64,000 nucleotides of DNA from CATQHD01 sp965202675. Its GTDB lineage: Bacteria > Actinomycetota > Acidimicrobiia > Spongiisociales > Spongiisociaceae. Both the position numbers and the translations under genes were made by a program. The notes below the pieces were generated by a model. It had not been told where the DNA came from and made no database searches. It worked only from the letters and a program-made list of their open reading frames with translations. Below, piece by piece: positions 24,417-32,670 of this stretch (positions within the stretch are counted from its first letter, which is position 1; each line of letters starts with the position of its first letter). The stretch lies in NCBI GenBank assembly GCA_965202675.1, contig OZ241842.1, positions 2,480,001 to 2,544,000 of the forward strand, read 5' to 3'.

Positions 24417-26088
24417 GGCTGGGGCGCCCCCGGTCGTGGAACACCGTCTGGCGGGCGGGCTGCATCTCGGTTTCGTTCCACAGCTCGCCGCCCATGTTGG
24501 GGTTGCGGTCGAAGCGCGGAAAGTTGCTGCTCGACACCTCCACCCTGAGGCGGTGGCCGGCCTTGAACACCTGGCTGGTCTGCCACATGTCGATCGTGAA
24601 CTCGTAGGCAACGCCCGGTGTCATCAGAGACGGTGCGGTCACCGAATCCCGGTAGCGGGCCCGGCGGATTCCCTCGCATACGATGATGGAACGCCCGTCG
24701 GGGTAAACGTCGCAGAGAACGGCGGTGAAGTCGGTGTCGGGCGCCGAGCTGGAGGCGTACAGGGTCATGGTCACCGGGCCGGTGACTTCCATTTCCCGAT
24801 CCAGCGGTTCGCCGGTGAAGACCAGGACGTCCGTCCGCTGCTGGAGCCGGGAGCGGTCCTTGGGGCCGGCGTTGTCGAGGATCACGTCGCATCCCCCGAG
24901 GGTGGGAACCGGATCGGCCGGGTCGTAGACGAACCGGTCGGCCTGTTCGTCTCCGGGCGGCTCGAAGGAAAGCCGGCCGCCCCCGTCTGACGAGCCGGCG
25001 CCGCCTCCGCTGTGCAGGTACAGGGGGCTGTATTCGGTGCGGGCGAGCGGCCATTCGTCCTCGTCCCGCCACACCGCGTCGCCCATCACGTAGATGCGCA
25101 CCGGCGGGCGGCGGTCCAGGCCGTTGTCGATGCCCTTGAGCCGGCGGTCGTACCAGTCGAGATGCAGTCCGGGCAGGTCGAACCGCCCCCCGGGCCCCAG
25201 GTCGACGTCGCCGTTGCGGTCGGCCCGGTCGAGGTCGTGCGCCCACGGACCGATGATGATGCGGGTCAGGCTGCGGGCCCCCGCCGAACCGCCCCCCCGC
25301 TTGATCCCCGTGAAGGTCTTCATGACCTCCCTGGACAGGTTGTCGTACCAGCCGGTAACGAAATAGGCGGGCGTCCGGATCATCCCGTACTTGTCCTTGA
25401 GGCCGTAGACCCGCCAGGACTCGTCGAAGGTCGGGTGATCCAGGAACTCCCAGGAGGGGGGCCGGAATATCCCCTCCGGGGCTTCCCGCAGGGGCATGCG
25501 CCGGTACAGGGATTCCACGTCCAGGAACTCGAAGCTGGTGCAGTTCATGGTGCGCCGCCCGCTGTTGATGCCCCACACGAAGTTCTGCAGCTGGAGCACC
25601 CCGCCGTCCATGAGGAAGTAGCCGAAGTTGTCCTCCTGGTTGCCCACCGGCATGATCCCCTTGAGGGCGGGGTTGCCGGACAGCGCCGCCTGGAGCTGGG
25701 TGAAGGCCACGTAGGACTGTCCGAACATGCCGATGTTGCCGTCACACCAGGGCTGGGCGGCCAGCCAGGCCAGGGTGTCCGCCCCGTCGGCGGCCTCGTG
25801 CACATACGGCGTGAACCCGCCGTCCGAGTCGTAACGCCCCCGGCAGTCCTGCATCACCGCCGCGTACCCCTCCGCCAGGAAGCGGGGGACCCATTCCTGC
25901 AGGTAGGCCAGGTCGGTGCATACCTCGCCGCTCTGTTTCCCGTAGATGGTGCGGCACAGCAGGGCGGGGAACGGCCCTTCGCCGGGCGGCAGGTAGACGT
26001 CGGACGAGAGGCCTGCTCCGTCCTGCATCGGCGTCATCACATCGAGCATCACCGTTACCCCGGCTCGGACGGCCTCTATGGAACTCAT
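24388..26088 (-). CDS. CocE/NonD-family alpha/beta hydrolase (peptidase S15 type)
   Basis: A 566-aa hydrolase of esters or Xaa-Pro-like peptides. The catalytic triad is visible: Ser in GMFGQSYVAF, Asp in FVTGWYDN and His in IIGPWAHD. The C-terminal jelly-roll domain (about residues 320-566) contains DTDFTAVLCDVYPDGRS and ends with the typical RLRVEVSSSNFPRFDRN segment. Length is normal. No signal peptide, so cytoplasmic. It is divergent from the amidohydrolase that follows. Substrate cannot be told from sequence. Confidence 0.92.
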   Translation of the reverse strand: MSSIEAVRAGVTVMLDVMTPMQDGAGLSSDVYLPPGEGPFPALLCRTIYGKQSGEVCTDLAYLQEWVPRFLAEGYAAVMQDCRGRYDSDGGFTPYVHEAADGADTLAWLAAQPWCDGNIGMFGQSYVAFTQLQAALSGNPALKGIMPVGNQEDNFGYFLMDGGVLQLQNFVWGINSGRRTMNCTSFEFLDVESLYRRMPLREAPEGIFRPPSWEFLDHPTFDESWRVYGLKDKYGMIRTPAYFVTGWYDNLSREVMKTFTGIKRGGGSAGARSLTRIIIGPWAHDLDRADRNGDVDLGPGGRFDLPGLHLDWYDRRLKGIDNGLDRRPPVRIYVMGDAVWRDEDEWPLARTEYSPLYLHSGGGAGSSDGGGRLSFEPPGDEQADRFVYDPADPVPTLGGCDVILDNAGPKDRSRLQQRTDVLVFTGEPLDREMEVTGPVTMTLYASSSAPDTDFTAVLCDVYPDGRSIIVCEGIRRARYRDSVTAPSLMTPGVAYEFTIDMWQTSQVFKAGHRLRVEVSSSNFPRFDRNPNMGGELWNETEMQPARQTVFHDRGRPSHVLLPVIPR

Positions 26089-26213
26089 TTCCTCCTCCGG
26101 ACGGGGGCGGCGGCCTGGCGCTCCCTCAACGGTAGCCGGGCGGCGGGAACACCCTGGGGGGTGTACCGTTGACGGCCGCAGGCGCAGCGGCGCGCAGAAG
26201 GGGAGGGACAGAG

Positions 26214-27125
26214 ATGATTATCGACACGCATGTATGGCTCTCGAAGCCGGAGCATTGGGGCGGCCAGGACATCATGGACGACGCCATGTACAAGGCCGGC
26301 TGGGCGGCGCGGGGTCTGGGGGTCAAAACCGGGTTGACAAAGGGGGTGAACGCCGAGCAGATGGTGGAGATCATGGATGAGGCGGGGGTGGACAAGGCCG
26401 TCTGCCACGCGGTGAAGGTGCCGGCCCTGGACACCCACGTCCCTTCGGAGTGGGTGGCGGCGGAATGCGCCAGGTTTCCCGACCGGCTCATCCCTATGGG
26501 CAGCGTCGACCTGCTGGGGGGCGCGGCCTCCCTCCGGGAGATGGAGGAGATCACCGCCATGGGGTCGGTCGGCATGAAGATCACCCCGGCGCCCAGCTAC
26601 GGCATGGCCCTCAACGACGAGCGCCTGATGCCCATCTACGAGAAGGCGGCCGAGCTGGGGATGATTATCCAGGTGCACACAGGCTGGTCGGGGTTCGGAA
26701 GGCTGGCCCTGCAGCATCCCATCCTGCTGGACGACGTGGCGGTGCGCTTCCCGGAGCTGAAGCTGGTGGTGGTACACGCCGGGGAGAACTACTACGAAGA
26801 AGTGGTGATGATGATGCTCAAGAACCCCAACATGTACGCAGGCACCGGCTGGTGGGGTTTCCTGCAGCCCCTGGAGACCAACGTGCGGTTCCTCAAGTAC
26901 GCCAAGCACTTCATGGTGCTGGGCAAGTGCTTGTGGGGCACCGACAACTTCGACTGCCGGGAGGACGTGCCCTATGTCAAGTCGTTCCCGCGGTTGGCCG
27001 AAGAGCTCAACATCGCCCCCGGACTTCCGGACCTGACCGACGAGGACATCGCCGGCTACCTGGGCGGCAACGCCGCCCGGCTGCTCGGCCTCGATGGGCA
27101 GCTCCATCGAGGGCATGCGGGTTGA
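26214..27125 (+). CDS. Amidohydrolase (Amidohydro_2 family)
   Basis: A 303-aa TIM-barrel metal-dependent hydrolase or decarboxylase. It begins MIIDTHVW (first metal His), with further ligands in IIQVHTGWSG, LVVVHAGENYY and the catalytic Asp in LWGTDNFD. The usual HxH at the N-terminus is HxW here, which is seen in part of the family. The ATG at 26214 has a strong ribosome site (AAGGGGAGGG). Its stop overlaps the next gene by 11 bp, so the two are coupled. Confidence 0.88.
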   Translation: MIIDTHVWLSKPEHWGGQDIMDDAMYKAGWAARGLGVKTGLTKGVNAEQMVEIMDEAGVDKAVCHAVKVPALDTHVPSEWVAAECARFPDRLIPMGSVDLLGGAASLREMEEITAMGSVGMKITPAPSYGMALNDERLMPIYEKAAELGMIIQVHTGWSGFGRLALQHPILLDDVAVRFPELKLVVVHAGENYYEEVVMMMLKNPNMYAGTGWWGFLQPLETNVRFLKYAKHFMVLGKCLWGTDNFDCREDVPYVKSFPRLAEELNIAPGLPDLTDEDIAGYLGGNAARLLGLDGQLHRGHAG

Positions 27126-28245
27126 TCGGCCGCAGCCTTCGGCGGGCGACCGCGAGGCCGACCTGGACACGCCGGTCCTGGTGGTGGACCTCGACGCGCT
27201 CGAACGCAACCTGGACCGCATGTCCGAGGCGGCCGGGGAGGCCGGGGTAGACCTCCGCCCGCATGCCAAGACCCACAAGAGCGCGGTCCTCGCCCGCCGC
27301 CAGATCGAGCTGGGGGCGGCGGGGATCTGCGTTCAGACGGTGCGGGAGGCGGAAGCCATGGCGGCGGGCGGTGTCCGGGACATCTTCATCACCAACGAAG
27401 TCGTCGGTGCGGGCAAGCTGGAACGGGCCGCCCGGCTGGCCCGCGAGGCCGCCCTGGCGGTGTGCGTCGACGACGCCGGCAACCTGGGGGAGCTGAGCCG
27501 GGCCGCCCGCCGGGCCGGATCCACCGTCGGGGTGTTGATCGAGCTGAACACCGCCGACTACCGGGGCGGCGCGGCGTCGGGCGAACCGCTGGTCGGGCTG
27601 GCCCTCCGGGCGGTTGACGCCCCCGCGGTCGAGTTCTTGGGGATACAGGCCTACAACGGGGCGGCGCAGCACATCCGCGGCTACCCCGCCCGGCTGGCCT
27701 CCACCCGTCGGGTCGTCTCTATGGCAGAGGAGAATGTGGAGATGCTGGCCCGCCGCGGCGTCGAGTGCCGGGCGGTGAGCGGGGGCGGCACCGGGACCTA
27801 CAGCCTCGAGGCGTCCTCCGGCCTGTTCACCGAGATCCAGCCGGGCAGCTACGTGTTCATGGATGCGGGCTACATGGCCAACCGCGGCCCGGCCGGGGCG
27901 CCGTTCCGAGACTTCGAGCCGAGCCTGTATGTGCTGACGACGGTGATGAGCCGCAGACCCGGTTCCGGTTATGCGCTTGTGGACGCCGGGCTGAAGGCCG
28001 TCTCCGCAACCGACGGCCCGCCTCTGGTGAAGGGCGCCGAAGCGGTCTACACACTCCACACCCGGTTGGCCGACGAGCACGGGGTGCTGACGCCCGCCGC
28101 CGGCGGCGGCCTCCCGGCGCTCGGTGAGCGGCTCCGCCTGATCCCGGTCAACTGCGACCCGACGGTCAACCTCTACGACCGTCTTGTCGGGGTCCGCAAC
28201 GGCGTCGTGGAGGAAGTCTGGCCCATCGACGCCCGCGGCTACTGA
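27115..28245 (+). CDS. DSD1/D-threonine aldolase-like PLP enzyme, copy 1
   Basis: A 376-aa fold-type III PLP protein (alanine-racemase N-domain plus D-Ser dehydratase-like domain). PLP-binding Lys52 sits in RPHAKTHKS, and GGGTGT is the phosphate-binding loop. Known D-threonine aldolases and D-serine dehydratases bind a divalent metal with a His-x-Asp/Cys pair near the C-terminus. Here that site reads NCDPTVN, so the His is Asn while the Asp is kept. The ATG at 27115 is preferred (GAGGG upstream) over 27094. It overlaps the amidohydrolase stop by 11 bp. Likely acts on a D-amino or beta-hydroxy-D-amino acid. Confidence 0.85.
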   Translation: MRVDRPQPSAGDREADLDTPVLVVDLDALERNLDRMSEAAGEAGVDLRPHAKTHKSAVLARRQIELGAAGICVQTVREAEAMAAGGVRDIFITNEVVGAGKLERAARLAREAALAVCVDDAGNLGELSRAARRAGSTVGVLIELNTADYRGGAASGEPLVGLALRAVDAPAVEFLGIQAYNGAAQHIRGYPARLASTRRVVSMAEENVEMLARRGVECRAVSGGGTGTYSLEASSGLFTEIQPGSYVFMDAGYMANRGPAGAPFRDFEPSLYVLTTVMSRRPGSGYALVDAGLKAVSATDGPPLVKGAEAVYTLHTRLADEHGVLTPAAGGGLPALGERLRLIPVNCDPTVNLYDRLVGVRNGVVEEVWPIDARGY

Positions 28246-28321
28246 GGGCAATCCGTACGGCCGAAGCGGCGGGAGGTCTGCGCCGGGCTGTTTATATATG
28301 CGGAGGTATGGAGGCAGAGGC

Positions 28322-29455
28322 GTGAACCAGGAGGAGGTCCGGAAGCTTTTTCCGGTGCTGGCCGAGCGGGCCTACCTGTTCTCCGGGGGTATGGCGCCCG
28401 CCTCGATTCACACCCGGGCGGCCGTCGGGCGTTTCCTGGACGGGATCACCTACGACCCCAACGACCGTTACGGCCGGCTCGACGAGGAGTACCGCCGGGC
28501 GCAGAGCCTGTTCGCCCCCCTGATCGGCGCCGACCCCGAAGAGGTGCTGATCACCGACTGCACCGGGGCCGGTTCCAACCTGGCGGCGGAGGTGCTGGCC
28601 GGCCTCCCCGGTTCCAACGTGGTATTCGACGATTTCACCTACCCGTCCTCGGTGTTTCCCTGGATGCTTCCGGGCCGTGAATCCATCGAGCGGCGCTTCG
28701 TAGCGCCCCGGGGCGGGGCGGTGCACATCGACGACCTGGCCGAGGCGGTGGACGACGGCACCATCGCGGTGAGCGTGTCGCATGTCAACGAGATGACCGG
28801 GTTCCGGCATGACCTCGAAGCCCTGGGGGCGTTGTGCGAGGAGCGCGGCGCGGCCCTGGTGGTGGACGCCATGCAGTCGGCGGGCGTCCTCCGGATGGAC
28901 GTGCACGGGTGGGGGGTCCACTTCCTGGCCTGCGGCGCCATGAAGTGGCTGCTGGGATCGGCCGGGGTCGGGTTCCTGTACATCGACCGGCGCTACCTGG
29001 ACCGGCTGCCGCCGCGGGCGGGGCTGGCGGGATTCCGGTACGAATCCGGCATACCCCCCGCCGAGCGCATCCTGAAACCCAAACCCGGCGCCGACCGGTT
29101 CCGTCTGGGAGCGCCGCCCGTGCTGGGTCTGGCCGCCACTGTTCCCGGGCTGAAGATCCTGGCCGGCGTCGGCATGGCCGAGGTGGAGGACTATGTGCTG
29201 GACCTGGCCGGTTACTGCATGGCCGAGCTGGCCTCCCGCGGCATCGGCCTGTACACCCCGGCGGATCCGTCCAGGCGGGCGGGGATCGCGGCGGTCCGTA
29301 TGGAACGGGCCGGGGAGGTGTGCGGCCTGATGAGGCGGCGGGGCGTGGACGGCTGGCACTACGGGAAGATGCTCCGGGTGGATCCCCACGTGTTCAACAA
29401 CCGGGACGACATCGATCGGTTCCTGGCCGTGATCGACGAGGCGGAGATGAGCTGA
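28322..29455 (+). CDS. Class V aminotransferase-like PLP enzyme
   Basis: A 377-aa fold-type I enzyme of the cysteine desulfurase / isopenicillin-N epimerase group. Asp182 and Gln185 in VDAMQSAG stack on and bind PLP, and the Schiff-base Lys208 lies in CGAMKWLLGS; SHVNEMTGFRHDL is also typical. There is no catalytic Cys loop like that of IscS. The GTG at 28322 follows GGAGG; an upstream ATG at 28301 is possible. It lies 76 bp after the DSD1-like gene and overlaps the next by 4 nt if that uses CTG. Reaction unknown (transamination, beta-elimination or epimerisation). Confidence 0.85.
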   Translation: MNQEEVRKLFPVLAERAYLFSGGMAPASIHTRAAVGRFLDGITYDPNDRYGRLDEEYRRAQSLFAPLIGADPEEVLITDCTGAGSNLAAEVLAGLPGSNVVFDDFTYPSSVFPWMLPGRESIERRFVAPRGGAVHIDDLAEAVDDGTIAVSVSHVNEMTGFRHDLEALGALCEERGAALVVDAMQSAGVLRMDVHGWGVHFLACGAMKWLLGSAGVGFLYIDRRYLDRLPPRAGLAGFRYESGIPPAERILKPKPGADRFRLGAPPVLGLAATVPGLKILAGVGMAEVEDYVLDLAGYCMAELASRGIGLYTPADPSRRAGIAAVRMERAGEVCGLMRRRGVDGWHYGKMLRVDPHVFNNRDDIDRFLAVIDEAEMS

Positions 29456-30456
29456 TCAGCGACGCCGGCCGATCCGCAGCCAAAGGAACGCGCCCGTCGG
29501 TTCCGGCAGCCGGACGGGGTGAAAGCGCATCCGCGGACCGGAGGCCGTCGGGTTTCACGGTTGCGGCGCGGGTGTTCTGCGGTTACCTGGTGACGGTTAT
29601 TCTCTTCGGCGCCTGGGTTCGGATCACCCATTCCGGGGACGGGTGCGGCGGCAGCTGGCCGACCTGCCGCGGGGAGGTGATGCCGACCGCTCCGTCGACC
29701 GAGACGCTGATCGAGTTCATCCACCGGGTCACGGGCGGGCTGAGCGGGGTCTTCGGCGCGGTGTTGCTGGTGTGGGCTTGGAGGCGCTTCGGATGGGGGC
29801 ATATAACCAGACCGGCGGCCGGGGCTCTGCTTTTCCTCTTGTTCGAGGGGGCCATCGGGGCGGGCCTGGTGTTGGGGGGGCTGACCGGCAGTGACGACTC
29901 GATTGCCAGGACGGTCGTCATCGCGCTGCACCTGGCCAACACGCTCGCGTTGACCGCCTGCGCTTCGTTGGCGGCTCGGCGCTCCGGGCAGGCGCGGCCG
30001 TCGGTGTTTCTGGCTGACAGGAGAGCGGCGTTCGCGGTCGGTCTGGTGCTGGTAACGGCAACCGCGATGAGCGGTGCGGTGACGGCTCTCGGGGATACGT
30101 TGTTTCCCAAAGACGTTGCCCTGGACCCCGGATTGTTCGCGCAGATCGCGAGCGATCTCTCGGCCGGGAACCACTTCCTCGTGCGGCTGCGGGTCGTTCA
30201 CCCGGCGCTGGCGCTCGCCGCCTCGGGGTACTTGCTGTGGTTGCTGGCGGGCATGGCCGGCGGCAGCCTCTGGGCAAGGGTTACCATTTACTTCGTTGCC
30301 GCCGAGGTAGCGGCGGGGTTCCTGAACCTGGGGATGGCCGCCCCCGGCTGGATGCAGATCCTGCATCTGCTGGCGGCGCAGCTGCTGTGGATTTCGCTTA
30401 TCTTGACCTGTGAGTCCCCGCAGCAACACCGAACCCCGCCGCCGCGTACGGCCTGA
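29452..30456 (+). CDS. ctaA: CtaA/COX15-type heme A synthase
   Basis: A polytopic membrane enzyme (about eight helices, about 334 aa) that oxidises heme O to heme A for aa3 oxidase. The four heme-ligand His are present in EFIHRVTGG, ALHLANT, VHPALA and QILHLLAAQ. The extracytoplasmic pair is C-x6-C (GCGGSWPTC). No ATG is in frame before helix 1. CTG at 29452 overlaps the previous stop (CTGA) behind GAGGCGGAG, whereas GTG at 29572 would cut into helix 1 and has no ribosome site. The start is uncertain. It stands alone among catabolic genes, away from any cox operon. Confidence 0.82.
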   Translation: MISDAGRSAAKGTRPSVPAAGRGESASADRRPSGFTVAARVFCGYLVTVILFGAWVRITHSGDGCGGSWPTCRGEVMPTAPSTETLIEFIHRVTGGLSGVFGAVLLVWAWRRFGWGHITRPAAGALLFLLFEGAIGAGLVLGGLTGSDDSIARTVVIALHLANTLALTACASLAARRSGQARPSVFLADRRAAFAVGLVLVTATAMSGAVTALGDTLFPKDVALDPGLFAQIASDLSAGNHFLVRLRVVHPALALAASGYLLWLLAGMAGGSLWARVTIYFVAAEVAAGFLNLGMAAPGWMQILHLLAAQLLWISLILTCESPQQHRTPPPRTA

Positions 30457-30537
30457 ACGAGCGTCCGGGCGGGCAACCCGGCGCCCTTTGAACATCTTGA
30501 CCTTCGAATACCTCGGCCCGACCGGAGCGGAGTGTTG

Positions 30538-31509
30538 TCAGCCGGCCAGAATGCGTTTGGGGGTCTCGATCATTATTTGTTGCCATTGGCCGTCGGTGAG
30601 GCCGATCTCCCGCTGCAGCAGCTCCCGCCCTTCTGTGAGCAGCCAGGCGTATCCGAAGCTTCCGTAGGTGGTCAGGTCGGAGGCGTAGCAGACGTCGTGC
30701 GACATGATGATCCTGTCCGAGCAGCCGTCGGCGATCAGCTTCTCGATGCTGCGCAGCACCCGGTTGCGGTGGAACCCGCTCATCTCGGGCAGGCTGCCCA
30801 TGCGGTCGAAGGAGACGCAGGCGCCCCGGCGGGCGATCTCGGTGTGGTACCTGGGGTAGGGCTGCCCTCCGGAATGGCCCACCACCACCCGGCCGAGATC
30901 CACCCCCTCCTGCTCCAGGACATCCAGCTGCTCCAGACCGCCGATGCCCCTGGTGGAGTGGGTGGTCAGCCCGGTCCCGGTCTCGATCTGGGCGCGGGCG
31001 GCGGCTCGCAGCACCCGTTCCTCGATGGCCGACAGCCGGTTGTACCGGGCGCCGATCTCGCCGATCGTTCCGGCCCTCACGTCGGTGCCGTCCGCCCCTT
31101 CCCGGAGCTCGCGGACGATTTCCTCGGCGATCTCGTCGGCGGTCATCTTCCAAAGGCGGGGCGGGTAGTAGTTCTCGTGGTACCAGCCTGCGCCCAGGAT
31201 GATGTTCAGCCCGCTGCGCTCCGCCGCCCGGCGGACCGCCAGGGGATGCCGGAGGTGGTTCAGATCCTCGTCGAACATGAGCGGGTTGTCGTATTCCCGC
31301 AGGCCTCCGGAGGTGAGATCGACCAGGGTGGCGCCGCCCGCCTCGGCCAGCAGGTCCAGCTCGAGGGCGGCCAGCTCGGGATCGTTGAGGATGTTGGTGA
31401 ATATCCAGGCGTCTCTCATCAGGTCGAGGAAGATGTGCTCGTGCATGAGCGTGAGGCCCAGGTCGTTTGCGTCCACCGGACCGGTAACCGTCATAACCGG
31501 ATCAGACAT
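30538..31509 (-). CDS. Phosphotriesterase-family metallohydrolase (lactonase-like), copy 2
   Basis: A 323-aa TIM-barrel hydrolase with a complete binuclear site: HEHIF, Glu in AGTIGEIG, His in TTHST, His in VGHSGG and Asp in MSHDV. It ends with the characteristic ETPKRIL segment, shared with copy 1 as ENPKRIL. The start at 31509 follows GGAGGAGG; the longer frame upstream is a shadow. Likely a lactonase or phosphotriesterase-like amidase; the precise substrate is unknown. Confidence 0.9.
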   Translation of the reverse strand: MSDPVMTVTGPVDANDLGLTLMHEHIFLDLMRDAWIFTNILNDPELAALELDLLAEAGGATLVDLTSGGLREYDNPLMFDEDLNHLRHPLAVRRAAERSGLNIILGAGWYHENYYPPRLWKMTADEIAEEIVRELREGADGTDVRAGTIGEIGARYNRLSAIEERVLRAAARAQIETGTGLTTHSTRGIGGLEQLDVLEQEGVDLGRVVVGHSGGQPYPRYHTEIARRGACVSFDRMGSLPEMSGFHRNRVLRSIEKLIADGCSDRIIMSHDVCYASDLTTYGSFGYAWLLTEGRELLQREIGLTDGQWQQIMIETPKRILAG

Positions 31510-31692
31510 CCGCTCGACCTCCTCCCCAGCCGGGTTTCTCCGCCGTCCAAGTATGCCGTATGTCATGATTCCATACAACGGCGCCCCTGCGGCGGCGCTC
31601 CCGGATCGGCGCCTTCGCCCCGCAGGCGGGCCGCCCGGCCCCATATGGCCGACCGACCCAAGGGTTCCTGCCCTTGCTGAAGCCGGCGGCGC

Positions 31693-32529
31693 TTACCGGC
31701 CGCCTGACGGGTAGAGGTCGGACTTCAGGGCGTCCAACAGGGCGGGGTCGGCGGAGCGGATGGCGCCGGCCAGCATCCAGGGGCCGTTGACCGCCGCCAC
31801 CCCGCCGTCGATGGGGATCACCGCCCCGGTTACGAATCGGGACTGCGGCGAGCACAGCCAGGCCACCATCTCGGCCACCTCCTCGGGGGTTCCCGCCCGG
31901 CGGCCCGGCAGCACGGTGTCGTAGAAGCTCAGGTCGGCGCCGCCCAGCATGGGGGTGTCGATGGCGCCGGGGGCGATCACGTTCACGGTTATCTCGCGGG
32001 GAGAAAGCTCGGCGGCGATGGCCCGGGCCATCCCTTCGAGGGCGGCCTTGCTGCCCGTGTAGGGGATGTCGCAGGGCTGGCCGCGCGCCGCCGCGATGGA
32101 CGACCACAGGATAATGCGCCCGCCGCGGCCTTCCTCCGTCATCAGGCGGGCGGCGTGCTTTACGCAGTACAGGGTTCCGAAGGTGTTGATCCGGAATATG
32201 CGTTCCAGGTCTCCGTAGTCCAGGTCGAGGATGCTGTTGAAACCGGCCCATACCGCGGCGGCGGAGGCCAGGATGTAGGGCGGTCCCAGGGTGCGGTGGA
32301 TCTCGTCGAAGGCCTCCTCGACGGCGGCCGGGTCGGAGGTGTCCACCGCCAGGGCCAGGATGCCGTCGTCCAAAGAGTCCAGGCCGGCTGCGTCTATATC
32401 CAAGGCGGCCACCGCCGCGCCCGCCCGGCTCAGCCGCAGGGCGGCGGCTCGGCCCTGCCCCGAAGCCGCCCCGGTCACCACCGCCGTCCGTCCGGCGAGA
32501 TTGAGCCGGTCTCTGCCGGATTCGTTCAT
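31693..32529 (-). CDS. Short-chain dehydrogenase/reductase
   Basis: A 278-aa classical SDR. The NAD(P) motif is TGAASGQGR, Asp in AALDIDAAG suggests NAD(H) preference, and the catalytic residues are Ser in ILWSSIAAA and Tyr-x3-Lys in YTGSK. NVIAPGAIDTPM and GAVIPIDGG are standard. The start at 32529 follows GGGAGGGG. Substrate unknown. It is divergent from the dimethylformamidase-type gene with 141 bp between them, where promoters of both should lie. Confidence 0.92.
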   Translation of the reverse strand: MNESGRDRLNLAGRTAVVTGAASGQGRAAALRLSRAGAAVAALDIDAAGLDSLDDGILALAVDTSDPAAVEEAFDEIHRTLGPPYILASAAAVWAGFNSILDLDYGDLERIFRINTFGTLYCVKHAARLMTEEGRGGRIILWSSIAAARGQPCDIPYTGSKAALEGMARAIAAELSPREITVNVIAPGAIDTPMLGGADLSFYDTVLPGRRAGTPEEVAEMVAWLCSPQSRFVTGAVIPIDGGVAAVNGPWMLAGAIRSADPALLDALKSDLYPSGGR

Positions 32530-32670
32530 ACCGCCCCTCCCGTTCCGGTCCGTCAAGAGTACCCGCGGCCCGGCCGGCGGGCATTTTTGCTGAAGAACCG
32601 GCGGGGGAGGGGTATCGTCATCAGGAGGGCCGGCTGCGGCTGCGGTTTACTGGATGCGGAGGCAGAAACA

